Shown here: one piece after another, positions 9,673-19,700 of the stretch
Numbering within the stretch: the first letter of the stretch is position 1
Layout: the number at the start of each line of letters is the position of its first letter
Origin: Lutibacter sp.
Lineage (GTDB): Bacteria > Bacteroidota > Bacteroidia > Flavobacteriales > Flavobacteriaceae
Assembly: GCA_028696945.1 (NCBI GenBank)
Contig: JAQVGD010000009.1
Coordinates: forward strand, 1 to 35,439
Reading direction: 5' to 3'
DNA length: 35,439 bases
Notes under the pieces: generated by a model
The model's database searches: none
What the model saw: the letters and a program-made list of their open reading frames with translations, nothing else
What the model was told of the DNA's origin: nothing
Translations under genes and position numbers: made by a program

Positions 9673-10044
9673 ATTTAATTATTCATGCGAATTAAGGGTT
9701 AAAAATAATATAGAAGCCAATATCCTAGAAAAATGTTCAAAAAAATTTTCATTATTGAATTCCATGCCAATCATTACTTGCAGTGGAGAAGGAGTAGGGA
9801 AAGTTGCCAAGGAAACTATCGCTAAAAGTTTTTGTTTCATACCATTTAAGCATTCAAATATCACATAAAATTTGTTTCTTTCCTATCTGTCGGCTAGGCA
9901 GGTTAACTCTTATGTCGTCATTAAAAAATAACCATAATTAAGGATATGCTAAATTCTTCTTCCTATTCAGATTAAAAACAATTTGAATTTTTAATCCAAC
10001 ATTTAAACATTTAATTGGTATTAAAATATGCTTCAATTAATTAC

Positions 10045-10080
10045 AAAAAAATGACAGCCATTTCCGACTGCCATTTTTTA
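10045..10080 (-). terminator. Rho-independent terminator for the 10103..10765 gene
   Basis: On the minus strand aaaaatggcagtc-ggaaa-tggctgtcattttttt: 13-bp stem with G-U pairs and a T-run. Confidence 0.75.
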
Positions 10081-10102
10081 CATTAATCAACCAAAAAGTT
10101 AC

Positions 10103-10765
10103 TTAATTTTTTGCTTCTTTCATTTCTTCAGTTTTTGACCCTATTCTATTTAATGCATAAACTGGGGCAAATTTTAATTTTAAACCGGCAATTTTTCTGT
10201 TGTCAGCTGAAGTAAGCCCTTCATTTTCCACAGTATTTTTTCTACTGTCAAGAGCTTCATACATTAATTTAATTTTATCCCAATCTTCACGAGAATAACT
10301 GTCTTTGTTATCTACAACAGTGTTTACAAATTTATCATAAACTGAAAGAATATTGTCCTTGTTTACCCAACCAAAATTCATGTCATCGCCAATTTTTCCT
10401 TCACCAAATAATGAACTTCTCAATAATTGTTTTGAGTTTGCCATAGCTTCAGCTTGCCTATCTGCTTCAATTTGTGCTTGTAAAGCTGCATATTTAGCCT
10501 TGCTTGCATCAATTCTTTCCTGTGCTTTTTCTCTTTCCTTTAAATTTTCCAAAGCCATATCAGCATCGGCAACTTTTATTTGGTAAGCATCATCAATTGC
10601 TTGCCAATTTGCTTTAACTTCTGCTGCTTCAATATTTCCTATTGAATCAACATACACAACATAAGTATCTACTGATTTCTCAGCTGCTGTTACTTTTTCA
10701 TCTTTACAAGATGTAAATACCAAAGACACTAATGCCAATCCTAAAAATAAATTTCTTTTTTTCAT
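10103..10765 (-). CDS. Putative lipoprotein with helical/coiled-coil domain
   Basis: 220 aa. Lipobox 'LVFTSC' after 'MKKRNLFLGLALVS' and charged helical body 'ALENLKEREKAQERIDASKAKYAALQAQIEADRQ'. Confidence 0.8.
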   Translation of the reverse strand: MKKRNLFLGLALVSLVFTSCKDEKVTAAEKSVDTYVVYVDSIGNIEAAEVKANWQAIDDAYQIKVADADMALENLKEREKAQERIDASKAKYAALQAQIEADRQAEAMANSKQLLRSSLFGEGKIGDDMNFGWVNKDNILSVYDKFVNTVVDNKDSYSREDWDKIKLMYEALDSRKNTVENEGLTSADNRKIAGLKLKFAPVYALNRIGSKTEEMKEAKN

Positions 10766-11187
10766 TTTATTTCGTTTTATTAATTAATTGATAATGATTT
10801 ATTAAGAGTACAAAATTAACCATCTAATTTAGTGAATTTGTTACACAATTAAAAATAAAACTTACATTATTCATACATTTCTATGTAACCTCCACCTAAA
10901 TAAATGCCATAAATTATTAATCAATTTTCGGCTTCTAATCTGATTTAGCTATATATCAGGACTAAATCCGATATAATAGGGAATCGGATTTTAAAGCTAT
11001 ATAATTGAAATAAAAAATAAAATAAATCCGAACATTGTTTTTACTTCATAAACAGTAAATTTGAAAATCAATTAGCCAATGAAGCAATTACACGATTTGT
11101 AAAAGTTTTCAGTTGCAGCTGGCGGTTATTCAGTAAACAACGCAACAGTTAAACGATTACACAATTAAATAAACAACTATCAAACAA

Positions 11188-12261
11188 ATAAAAGTCATAC
11201 AACTCATAGATTCCTTAAGCCCTGGAGGTGCTGAAATGATGGCGGTAAACATTGCCAATGCATTGGCGGAAAAAGGGATAATTTCCCATTTATGCGCTAC
11301 AAGGAAGGAAGGGGGGTTAAAGGTCAAATTAGGGTTAAAGGTGCGCTATTTGTTTATAAATAAAAAAAAATCACTGGACTTCAATGCCATACAAAAATTA
11401 GTTCGCTATATAAAATATAACGAAATTAACACGATTCATGCGCATGCGACTTCTTATTTTACAGCTTTTTTGGTTAAATTATGGCTTCCAAAAATACATA
11501 TCATTTGGCACGACCATTATGGGAATAGTGAAAATTTAAGAGCGCGAAAAAAATTTCCTTTAGTTTTTATATCTAGAACTTTTAAAACGGTCATTTCCGT
11601 AAATAATAATCTGCACCATTGGGCACAGCAAAATCTAAACGCAAAACATTATAAATATTTGCCGAATTTCGCATCATTTAATATAGAGATTCCTAAATCC
11701 ACCAAATTGAAAGGGGTGAACGAAAAACGCATAGTATGCCTGGCTAATTTAAGGCCTCAAAAGGATCATTTAAACCTATTGAAAGCATTTAAAATAGTGC
11801 AGGGGAAACATACAGATTGGACTTTGCATTTGGTGGGCTTAGATTTTAAGGATACCTATTCCGAAGCCATAAAATCATATATAAAGCAACAAAATTTAAA
11901 TAACCATGTTTTTTTGTATGGCAGTTGTGCAGATACAAAAGCTATTTTAAAACAGGCCACGATAGGGGTATTGGGTTCAAATTCTGAGGGTTTGCCTGTT
12001 GCATTACTAGAGTACGGGTTATCGAAATTACCTGTTGTTGTAACCGATGTGGGGGAATGCGGAACGGTGGTTACCAACCTTGAAAGTGGCATGGTGGTTT
12101 TACCAAATAACGAAAATAAAATGGCTGAGGGAATCCTTTTTCTGATTGAAAATGACAAACAACGAAAAGTATTTGGAGAAAACTTGTATAAAAATACGGT
12201 TTTAAATTATGGGAAAAACACGTACCTTACCCAATTAATTTCTATATATCATTTTGAATAG
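11188..12261 (+). CDS. Glycosyltransferase family 4/1-type (GT-B), apparent ATA start
   Basis: ORF track starts at ATG 11236, but the in-frame upstream codons ata-aaa-gtc-ata-caa-ctc-ata-gat-tcc-tta-agc-cct-gga-ggt-gct-gaa encode (I/M)KVIQLIDSLSPGGAE, the typical GT-B N-terminus. C-terminal 'SNSEGLPVALLEYGLSKLPVVVTDVGECG'. Confidence 0.88.
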   Translation: MKVIQLIDSLSPGGAEMMAVNIANALAEKGIISHLCATRKEGGLKVKLGLKVRYLFINKKKSLDFNAIQKLVRYIKYNEINTIHAHATSYFTAFLVKLWLPKIHIIWHDHYGNSENLRARKKFPLVFISRTFKTVISVNNNLHHWAQQNLNAKHYKYLPNFASFNIEIPKSTKLKGVNEKRIVCLANLRPQKDHLNLLKAFKIVQGKHTDWTLHLVGLDFKDTYSEAIKSYIKQQNLNNHVFLYGSCADTKAILKQATIGVLGSNSEGLPVALLEYGLSKLPVVVTDVGECGTVVTNLESGMVVLPNNENKMAEGILFLIENDKQRKVFGENLYKNTVLNYGKNTYLTQLISIYHFE

Positions 12262-13597
12262 CCTTTCAAAACACAAACGTTTGGTTTTAGCCGTTTTTCA
12301 CCTTGTGTTAGGTGTGCTGTTTCTTTCAGGCTTAATTGCGAAAGCATACTCGCTGCTAATCCTGTTTTTTGGCGTGTTGTATATCATCAAAAATAAAAAT
12401 GAAAACAATGAAGCTATATACTGGAGTGCTTATCTAGTAGGGGCAGAAGTGCTTTTTAGAATGGCCGGTGGAATGATTTTTTACGAATTGCCAAAATATG
12501 CCGTATTGATTTTTCTTTTCGTGGGATTGGTGGTTGAAAAACGAAATCACCCAATTTCCTTGAGTTATCTCATTTACATCCTGTTGTTGCTGATAGGAAT
12601 TGCCTTTGTGGATATTCCGTTTAATGAATCCATTAGAAAAGCCATTGCATTTAATTTGAGCGGTCCTATATTGTTGGGGGTATCCGCCATCTATTTTTAT
12701 AAGCGACCTTTGTCGCTTTTAGCCTTGATGGACATGCTGTTTTTTATGGCATTGCCTATCATTTCTATGACTAGCTTCTTATATTTAAAAACCCCAGATA
12801 TTAGTGATATTAGTTTTGGTGGAAGTGCCAGTTTTGAGGCTTCAGGAGGTTATGGACCAAATCAGGTAGCCACTATTCTTGGAGTGGGCGTTTTTATTGT
12901 TGCGGCACATCTATTTTTAAAACGGCGTATTTTCGCTTTTTTCAGTATCGATATGTTTTTATTTACCTATATTATTTATAGAGGTTTAATCACACTTTCA
13001 AGAGGTGGAATGATTACAGCATTTTTGGCAATTGGAGCGTTTACCTATTATTATATCATATCTAGAGAAAATAAGATTTTGAATTTAGCTAAATATTCTG
13101 GATTGGTGGCTATGTTTGGTTTTGCTTTATTTGTTTATACCTCAAATGCAACCGGCGGAATGCTTGAAAATAGGTATGCCAACAAGAATGCTGCTGGAAG
13201 GGAAAAAGCTGACATTACCACGGGAAGAGCCACTTTATTGGCAAGTGAAATGAGTGCTTTTTTAGAACATCCATTTTTTGGTGTTGGCGTTGGTGGAGGA
13301 AAGTATTACAGATTGGAGGAGCTGGAAATTCAGGCAGCTTCACACAATGAAATGAGCAGGTTAATTGCTGAGCATGGACTTATAGGCATTGTAGCACTTT
13401 TTTTACTGATAACGGTTCCAATTCGGCACATGTTTAAACAGCCCTACTTGGCACGTGCCTTTTTGGGCTCATTTTTAATATTTTGGTTTTTAACCATCAA
13501 CCATTCGGCAATGAGAGTCGCATTTCCCGGCTTTATTTACGGATTAAGCGTAGCGGTAATAACATTTAAAGAAAAGGAGGAGGAAAATGAGTTATGA
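12254..13597 (+). CDS. O-antigen ligase/polymerase-like polytopic membrane protein (Wzy/WaaL-type)
   Basis: 447 aa, many TM segments, 'LSRGGMITAFLAIGAF', 'GRATLLASEMSAFLEHPFFGVGVGGG', 'SHNEMSRLIAEHGLIGIVALFLLI'. TTG start overlapping the upstream GT. Confidence 0.82.
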   Translation: MNSLSKHKRLVLAVFHLVLGVLFLSGLIAKAYSLLILFFGVLYIIKNKNENNEAIYWSAYLVGAEVLFRMAGGMIFYELPKYAVLIFLFVGLVVEKRNHPISLSYLIYILLLLIGIAFVDIPFNESIRKAIAFNLSGPILLGVSAIYFYKRPLSLLALMDMLFFMALPIISMTSFLYLKTPDISDISFGGSASFEASGGYGPNQVATILGVGVFIVAAHLFLKRRIFAFFSIDMFLFTYIIYRGLITLSRGGMITAFLAIGAFTYYYIISRENKILNLAKYSGLVAMFGFALFVYTSNATGGMLENRYANKNAAGREKADITTGRATLLASEMSAFLEHPFFGVGVGGGKYYRLEELEIQAASHNEMSRLIAEHGLIGIVALFLLITVPIRHMFKQPYLARAFLGSFLIFWFLTINHSAMRVAFPGFIYGLSVAVITFKEKEEENEL

Positions 13598-13602
13598 GTT
13601 AA

Positions 13603-13630
13603 ATATTAGATATTAGATATTAGATATTAA
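13603..13630. repeat. Heptanucleotide tandem repeat (ATATTAG)3-ATATTAA
   Basis: Read directly: atattag atattag atattag atattaa. Confidence 0.95.
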
Positions 13631-13663
13631 GAAGTTACCTGCAAGGCGATAAGAAAAAAATTT

Positions 13664-14134
13664 ATGAAAGAAAACAAATTTACAGAATGGACAAATTGGG
13701 AAAATAGAAATTCTTTAGAAGGAATTAAATTCCCTGGAATATATTGTATTGCAATTTCAGATATTGACTTATCACAGCAAAATTTTAAATGGATTTCAGA
13801 AATTAATTATATTGGTATGACAAATTCTGTAAATGGATTAAAAGGTCGTTTAAAACAGTTCGACAATACTGTTATCGGAAAGACTGGACACGGTGGAGCT
13901 GACAGATTTAGATTTAAATATGAAATTTATTCTGACCTTGTGAAAAAATTATACGTTTCTGTTTGCTCGTTTGAATGCAATGTTAAATCAAATTCTCCGA
14001 AAGATTTAAGAATTATGGGAGAGGTTGCAAAATTTGAATATGATTGTTTTGCAATCTATGCCGAGAAATTTAACAGTTTACCAGAATTTAATGACAAAAA
14101 AAACTCTCTGAAATACAGTTTGACACATAGATAA
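13664..14134 (+). CDS. Stand-alone GIY-YIG-like domain protein
   Basis: 156 aa. 'PGIYCIAIS...(spacer)...INYIGMTNSVNGLKGRLKQF' (GIY...YIG...R) and a downstream Glu in 'IMGEVAKFEYDCFAIYAEKF'. Confidence 0.6.
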   Translation: MKENKFTEWTNWENRNSLEGIKFPGIYCIAISDIDLSQQNFKWISEINYIGMTNSVNGLKGRLKQFDNTVIGKTGHGGADRFRFKYEIYSDLVKKLYVSVCSFECNVKSNSPKDLRIMGEVAKFEYDCFAIYAEKFNSLPEFNDKKNSLKYSLTHR

Positions 14135-14295
14135 TTATTAAGTATATGAAAAAACCCAGCAGGTAATAATGTATAAAATTTATGCTCAAATCGGATTTAG
14201 TACAAACCGACAAACATCCAATAATAATATTGCTGGCAGAAAAATCTCCGATTTTTATGTCGCACAAATCTTAGTACAAAATACAAAACCGTTAA

Positions 14296-14309
14296 ATATT
14301 AGATATTAA
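14296..14309. repeat. Second short copy of the heptamer repeat: ATATTAG-ATATTAA in shared context ttaa...gaag
   Basis: 'gttaaatattagatattaagaag' matches the context of the 13603-13630 array. Confidence 0.85.
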
Positions 14310-14388
14310 GAAGCATTGTTGTCCGATTAAATATTTAATACAAAAAGGTTTCCCCAAAGGAGCTTTAATTACTAAATTATTTTATGTT

Positions 14389-14546
14389 TTTACAAACATT
14401 TAGTTCATACAAAGCTATTTTAGTCCCAGCGGGACAACCTATTTGTAGAAAATAGATTTTACCCAAAAGCAAGCCCCATCGAGGCGACCTGTTCCATTTT
14501 GATTGAGATAAATCATTTTTTATGAATTTTTATCGAACAACAATAA
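14389..14546. repeat. REP-like intergenic repeat, copy B
   Basis: 'tacaaacatttagttcatacaaagctattttagtcccagcgggacaacctatttgtagaaaatagatttt...ttccattttgattgagataaatcattttttatgaatttttatcgaacaacaat', colinear with copy A. Confidence 0.85.
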
Positions 14547-14593
14547 TTAAGAAGTCAAATTCTAAAGGTTGTCAATGTCTGAATAATGTTAAG

Positions 14594-15247
14594 TTATTTA
14601 ATATACGGTGCCAAAATTTTTGTCCATAATTGGTAGCCTTCATCAGCCATGTGCAAGCCATCTTCCAGAAACCATTTTTTGCTTGGTTTTCCATTTAAAT
14701 CAATCATAGGCGAAAAAATATCCACAAAAGCAGCGTTGGATTTTGTATTTAGATACTCGTTAATCATAGTGTTTGCTTTTTGCATTTCTATCACTTTTGC
14801 CCAACGGTTTAAACTTGGTTTTATAGCGATATAATAAACTTCGGCATTTGGCAATTTTGCTTTAATCATGCCATATAACGTGCAAAAATCCCCAAAAACA
14901 ATTTCGGCAGATTTCCCTGCATACACATCATTATCACCAGAATAAATGACAATTTTATTAGGATGGTATTTTAGAATTACCCGATCAAAATTCTCTATTA
15001 AATCTATAATTTGAGAACCGCCAAAACCCCTGTTTAAAATTTTCGGATTGTTAAAATCTTTGGCAGGATCTTTCCACATTCTAATGGACGAACTTCCTGT
15101 AAAAAGAATTCCATCTTGTAAGGCTTTGTTTCCATCTAATTTGTCGAACGCATCAATTTCGGTTTGCCATATATTTTGATATTCTTGTGCAAACGTATTT
15201 ATTGAAATAAATAAAAATAGGAATAAAATGTTTTTTTGAATTTTCAT
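14594..15247 (-). CDS. SGNH/GDSL-type hydrolase (secreted)
   Basis: 217 aa. Signal peptide, 'ILFTGSSSIRMWKD', 'IYSGDNDVYAG', 'WFLEDGLHMADEGYQLW' (D-x-x-H block). Confidence 0.87.
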   Translation of the reverse strand: MKIQKNILFLFLFISINTFAQEYQNIWQTEIDAFDKLDGNKALQDGILFTGSSSIRMWKDPAKDFNNPKILNRGFGGSQIIDLIENFDRVILKYHPNKIVIYSGDNDVYAGKSAEIVFGDFCTLYGMIKAKLPNAEVYYIAIKPSLNRWAKVIEMQKANTMINEYLNTKSNAAFVDIFSPMIDLNGKPSKKWFLEDGLHMADEGYQLWTKILAPYIK

Positions 15248-15344
15248 GAGTTACTAATTTAGGTCTTAATTTTTGAGAAGTTAAAGGTATATAATCTTTG
15301 ATATTTATAATTTGGAATGTTCATTATTTGCTGTAATAAAACCA

Positions 15345-15459
15345 TTATTTTAGCAGATTTTGAGGATTTTTGTCTATATGAACTTCAATTTCATCTTTTT
15401 CAGCCGCCAACAATTATTAAAAAAACACCAAGTAAAATGGATAAAAATAATTTTTTCAT
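15345..15459 (-). pseudogene. Relic of a short lipoprotein (frameshifted at the lipobox)
   Basis: Minus strand reads MKKLFLSILLGVFLIIVGG* and, in another frame directly after, ...EKDEIEVHIDKNPQNLLK*. Confidence 0.35.
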
Positions 15460-15493
15460 TTGTAAGAGTTTATTTATTTCAACCAAAGATATT

Positions 15494-16753
15494 TTAATCA
15501 ACTTTAAAATTTAAGGCTTTTACATATCCTTTGTTGGAGTAATTATTTTTATAAAGGCTATTTTTTAAATAAGCATTCAGTGCTATTTGAATTTTAATAA
15601 TATCTGGGCGATTTTCTCTCATTTTAGCATAAGTAGAACGATCGCTATCGGCATATTTAGTAACCAAATGATAATCTTTCGGCTCATTAAAATTCATAAT
15701 TCCTTTGGTGTTATTCATTTTTTTATAGGGCCAAAAAGCCCAACCAATCTCATATTTATCTAGCAAAATTCTAAAATCTTTTACCCATTCATCCGTATTT
15801 TCACCTGTTTCGCCAATATAGATTGGAACTTGATGTTTGTCTCTAAAATCGAGATATTCTTGTATCGCTTCCTGATTTACTTCAAACCAATATTTATGAA
15901 ATTCGTACACCACATTATCATCTGTAATTTCTTCAAAAACATCAAAATTTCCGCTCCAATTGGAGCCATTCAGAAAAATAGTGTGTTCTTTATCCACTGC
16001 ACGGATTTCGGTAATAATACGTTTATATAGTAAAAATAGTTGATGGTTTAAATAGGGAAGTTCATCATTAAAATAATGAGCAATAGGTTCATTTACAATA
16101 TCATAACCAATAATTACGGGATCGTTTTTATATTTTTTGGCGATTTCAACCCAAATTTCCGTCATTAAATCTTGGGAAGATTCACTTTTAAAAAGATATG
16201 GATATCCATAACTGTCGTCTATATTGTCACCGGTTTGTCCGCCTGGGGCAGCATGCATATCCAATAAAACATACATATTTTCTTGTCTGCACCAATCAAT
16301 TAATCGGTCAAAATACTTAAAACCGACATTTCTTTCTCCCATATACAAATCGTCCGTAAACATTTTATAATGAAATGGCAATCGGATATGATTACAGCCA
16401 ATACTCTTTAAATATTTAATGTCATCGTGGGTAATGTAATTATTCAAATACCCATTCCAAAACACCTGTAAACTGTCTGGACCGACCAATTCATAAAGCA
16501 TTTCATCAATTTTTCGAGGGGAATTTACCTGATTCATTTTGAACATATAGCCTTCAGGAACCAACCAGTTACCCAAATTTGTTCCTTTTAAAATTAAAGA
16601 ATTGCCATTTGCGTCAACCAATTGTGTTCCTTTTGTTTTTATAAAACTTAATGTATTGGCAGTTATTTTTTTTGAATTATTTTCAGCGACTTTACACGAA
16701 CTGACTGTTGAAATAAGTGCTATTGCGATTAATATATTTAGATATTTTTTCAT
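15494..16753 (-). CDS. Glycoside hydrolase family 5-like (cellulase/exo-glucanase type) lipoprotein
   Basis: 419 aa. Lipobox 'ISTVSSC', 'LILKGTNLGNWLVPEGYMF', 'HIRLPFHYKMF', 'LDMHAAPGGQ', 'YDIVNEPIAHY' acid/base Glu, 'IYIGETGENTDEW' nucleophile Glu. Confidence 0.88.
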   Translation of the reverse strand: MKKYLNILIAIALISTVSSCKVAENNSKKITANTLSFIKTKGTQLVDANGNSLILKGTNLGNWLVPEGYMFKMNQVNSPRKIDEMLYELVGPDSLQVFWNGYLNNYITHDDIKYLKSIGCNHIRLPFHYKMFTDDLYMGERNVGFKYFDRLIDWCRQENMYVLLDMHAAPGGQTGDNIDDSYGYPYLFKSESSQDLMTEIWVEIAKKYKNDPVIIGYDIVNEPIAHYFNDELPYLNHQLFLLYKRIITEIRAVDKEHTIFLNGSNWSGNFDVFEEITDDNVVYEFHKYWFEVNQEAIQEYLDFRDKHQVPIYIGETGENTDEWVKDFRILLDKYEIGWAFWPYKKMNNTKGIMNFNEPKDYHLVTKYADSDRSTYAKMRENRPDIIKIQIALNAYLKNSLYKNNYSNKGYVKALNFKVD

Positions 16754-16794
16754 TATGATTTGAGTTTTTCCAATATTTTAGTTTTTTTTGAGTT

Positions 16795-19700
16795 TCAGGT
16801 TAAAAAAAAATTTTCATTATACGAAACCAGAATTTTAGATACTTCGCCAGTTCTTCCAAAAATTTGATTGCTTATTTCTGAAGTTAACTTCAATCCATCA
16901 ATTGAAATTGATTTATCTTCTGAATAAATAACCTGAATTATATCCTTTTCAGCCAATTTATAAATAACTGGAACTTGACAATAAGTGAAAAACAGCGAAT
17001 TTTTTTCCAGCACCAATTCTTTTTTCTGATGGTTCACATCGGCATAATTGATTGTTTTCCTTTCTTCAAGAAATTCTTCTTTTTTCAACAATTTAGGTTG
17101 AAATTTTAACAATCCATTTTTTACGGAAACACCCAATTCTCCCATTCTTGCCAAAATATCTTCTTTTACTTGCCCTGTCATACCGGGCTGTTGCGCTCCT
17201 TTTCCCGCTGGAGTATGGGAATATGGATCTGTTGGAAATGCACCGTATAATTCAGGCGATTTATGAACGCCAATGCCTTCCGTTATTTCATAATAATGAT
17301 TTTTTAATTCAGTAATAATTACATTTTCAGCACCCGATTCAATCGCATCTATGCAACATTCTTGCACCGCCAACGCCAATTTAGAAACCATATGCCAATA
17401 AATAGAGCCAAGTCCTTCATAACCGAAAAAAGTGCCTGAACGCCCAGTAAAAGATTTGTGGTTGAAAATATTTTCAAAGGTAGTTAACAGCAATTCCCGA
17501 TCTTTTTCAATGAGTTTTTGGTAAGTTTTTGGCAATGATTCTAACGCACTTTTAAGACTGTTTGCGTTATTAAAATTTCCGTTGAAATGAACATTTTCCA
17601 AAACATCTTTTTCAATAATTTGTGAGTTTCCGTTTTTCAATAATTGTTTTGCCAAATCCGATTTTTCAATAGATGATAACGGAATATTATTTTTATCAAC
17701 AAATCTTTTAAGTTGCTTGTTCGGATACAAAATATAGCTATTTTGATCTGCTCGGTACAAGGCACTTTTTCTTAAACTGTTCAATAAAGTCAAAGAATTT
17801 AATGGCGAAAGATGTCCGGAACTTAAAACAGCAACTTGTCCTTCCAGCATTTCAGGCAAGTGGGAAATGGAGATTTCTTGTTCATTTTCAATGGTTATTA
17901 AATTGTAGGCATGGTATAAATTATCAGCGCGTTTGTTGGCGTTTATGGTGTGGTCTATAAATTTTTTAGTTAATCCAAAAAACTGGGATAACTCACTATT
18001 GCTTATGGCAGATTTATTGCTTGAAAATCCTTTTTCGTAAATTACAGTTCTGTATTGACTTCCCGCCAATCCAAGTCCGTCCAACATCTTTTTACGCGCT
18101 GTATCTGAAATTTTCCCTAATAAAATATGCTTATTTTTCTCAAATATTACAACAATCTCCTTGAAAAATCCCGTCAATTCTTCTGAAATAAAAATATTTT
18201 CTATGGAAGCATTTTCAACAATTTCTTCAAAGAAAATTAAAAATCGTCTTAAATAATAAAGCGTAACCATAGAAACGCCGTTGCCTACCAAGGCGTTGTT
18301 GGCGTCGTTCCATTCGGGTCTTTGCGTGTTGAGCCAAATACCGGCTTCTGGAATAAAATTGGACAGTTTTGCCAACACCGTTGCCAACAGTTTTTCAATT
18401 AAATTGACTTTATAAATTTCTTGAGTTTGGGATAGGAGCAAAGCGCCGTCAGCACCCAGCATTGTTTTTTGCAGATTTATTTTTTGAGCTAATTTTTGGT
18501 CAAAATAAATGGTATTTTTTGGATTTTTCAGGATTTCCACATAGCTTTTAATTTTATACGGGACATTGGCATACACAAACAATTCCTGATTAAAATATTG
18601 GGACAATTTGTTGGGATAATAATTTTCTGCAAATTCCAAAAATTTCAACAAATAGATAATTTGATGGTCGCCCCAATAGCCAATAAACGACCAAGGATTA
18701 TCTGGCTCAATCACTTCCCAATCGAAACCATCTTTTGTAATTCGATATGGATTATATCCTTCAAAAGTCGTTGCATTTAAAAACTTAAAAATCATATTTT
18801 CAATAAACTCAGGATAAGAATGCACTAGTGCTTCCCAATTCTGAAAAATATCTCGCCAGTTTCCCTCTTAATCCAAAATTTTTGAACCGTCTATTTCATT
18901 GGTTGTGTTAATCGAAAATTTATTCCAGGGCCTGCTGGGATCGCCGTGTCTTCTGCTGAATTTCAACGGCATATATTCAAAACAAAGGCGTTTAAAATTT
19001 AAATCTTTATTTTGTTGTGCTATTTCCTTTAGTTTTTTTAATGAGAAAGTGTTAGGTAATTTCCCCATTTCGATTTCATTATTTTTGAAGGCAATTTTAT
19101 TCCCTTTTTCAATATATTTCGAAAAATCGTTCTTATCTATATTGTAATTTTCATCAAAAATACCGCCGCGCATGATATTAAAAAGCGTGTTTGCATAATG
19201 CCTTGAAGTGCGAAGTTTATCGTTGGTTACCTGCAATCCGTCGGAATTTCCCGTTAACTGAATCAGATTTTTAGTTCCCAATTCAATATCTGCTAAAACT
19301 TCTTGTTGTAAGTTTTTTATTGATTTTAATTTTTCTGATATATTTACAATTGCAGCAGGTCCTTGGTTCACATTGGCTACCAGCATCCAGTTTTTAGATT
19401 CTTTACTTTTGAGTTTAAATTCTGAAAATGTAAAATAGGCGCCTTTTTCGGCCCTAATGTCAATTTCTTGTTCAATTGGCAGGCCATTCCTGAAATTATT
19501 AAGTTGTAATGAAGACAATAAATATTTCGGATTTCTTAGGCCAATTGACCAAGTTATGGTTGCTTTTAAAGCTTCACTAGGTTCCGCTTTGTCAATAATA
19601 ATGGCACTTAAAGCATAAATTCCCAATCCGATTTCTGCTTCAAGCTCGTTTTTTTTGTAGGCGTCAACCAAATTGCTTTTGCTGTTTTGAAGTTCTGCTG

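Noticed and set aside
9647-9868. 73-aa ORF starting in REP-like copy A, and its antisense partner 9679..9864
   Set aside because: Its start is the repeat end (MNFYRTT is also encoded at the end of copy B) and the rest shows no family features.
9881-9905. Degenerate palindrome tcctatctgtcggctaggcaggtt
   Set aside because: Resembles a decayed 'cctgcctg…caggcagg' intergenic motif (also hinted at near 35211), but too short and degenerate to call a separate element.
10965-10990. Inverted repeat aatccgat…atcggatt upstream of the glycosyltransferase
   Set aside because: Only an 8-bp stem in AT-rich DNA, no T-run and not positioned as an obvious operator. Could be chance.
15317-15514. Plus-strand 65-aa ORF in the GH5-SGNH gap
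   Set aside because: The minus-strand lipoprotein-relic reading explains this stretch better; the plus ORF has no recognisable features and overlaps the GH5 3' end.
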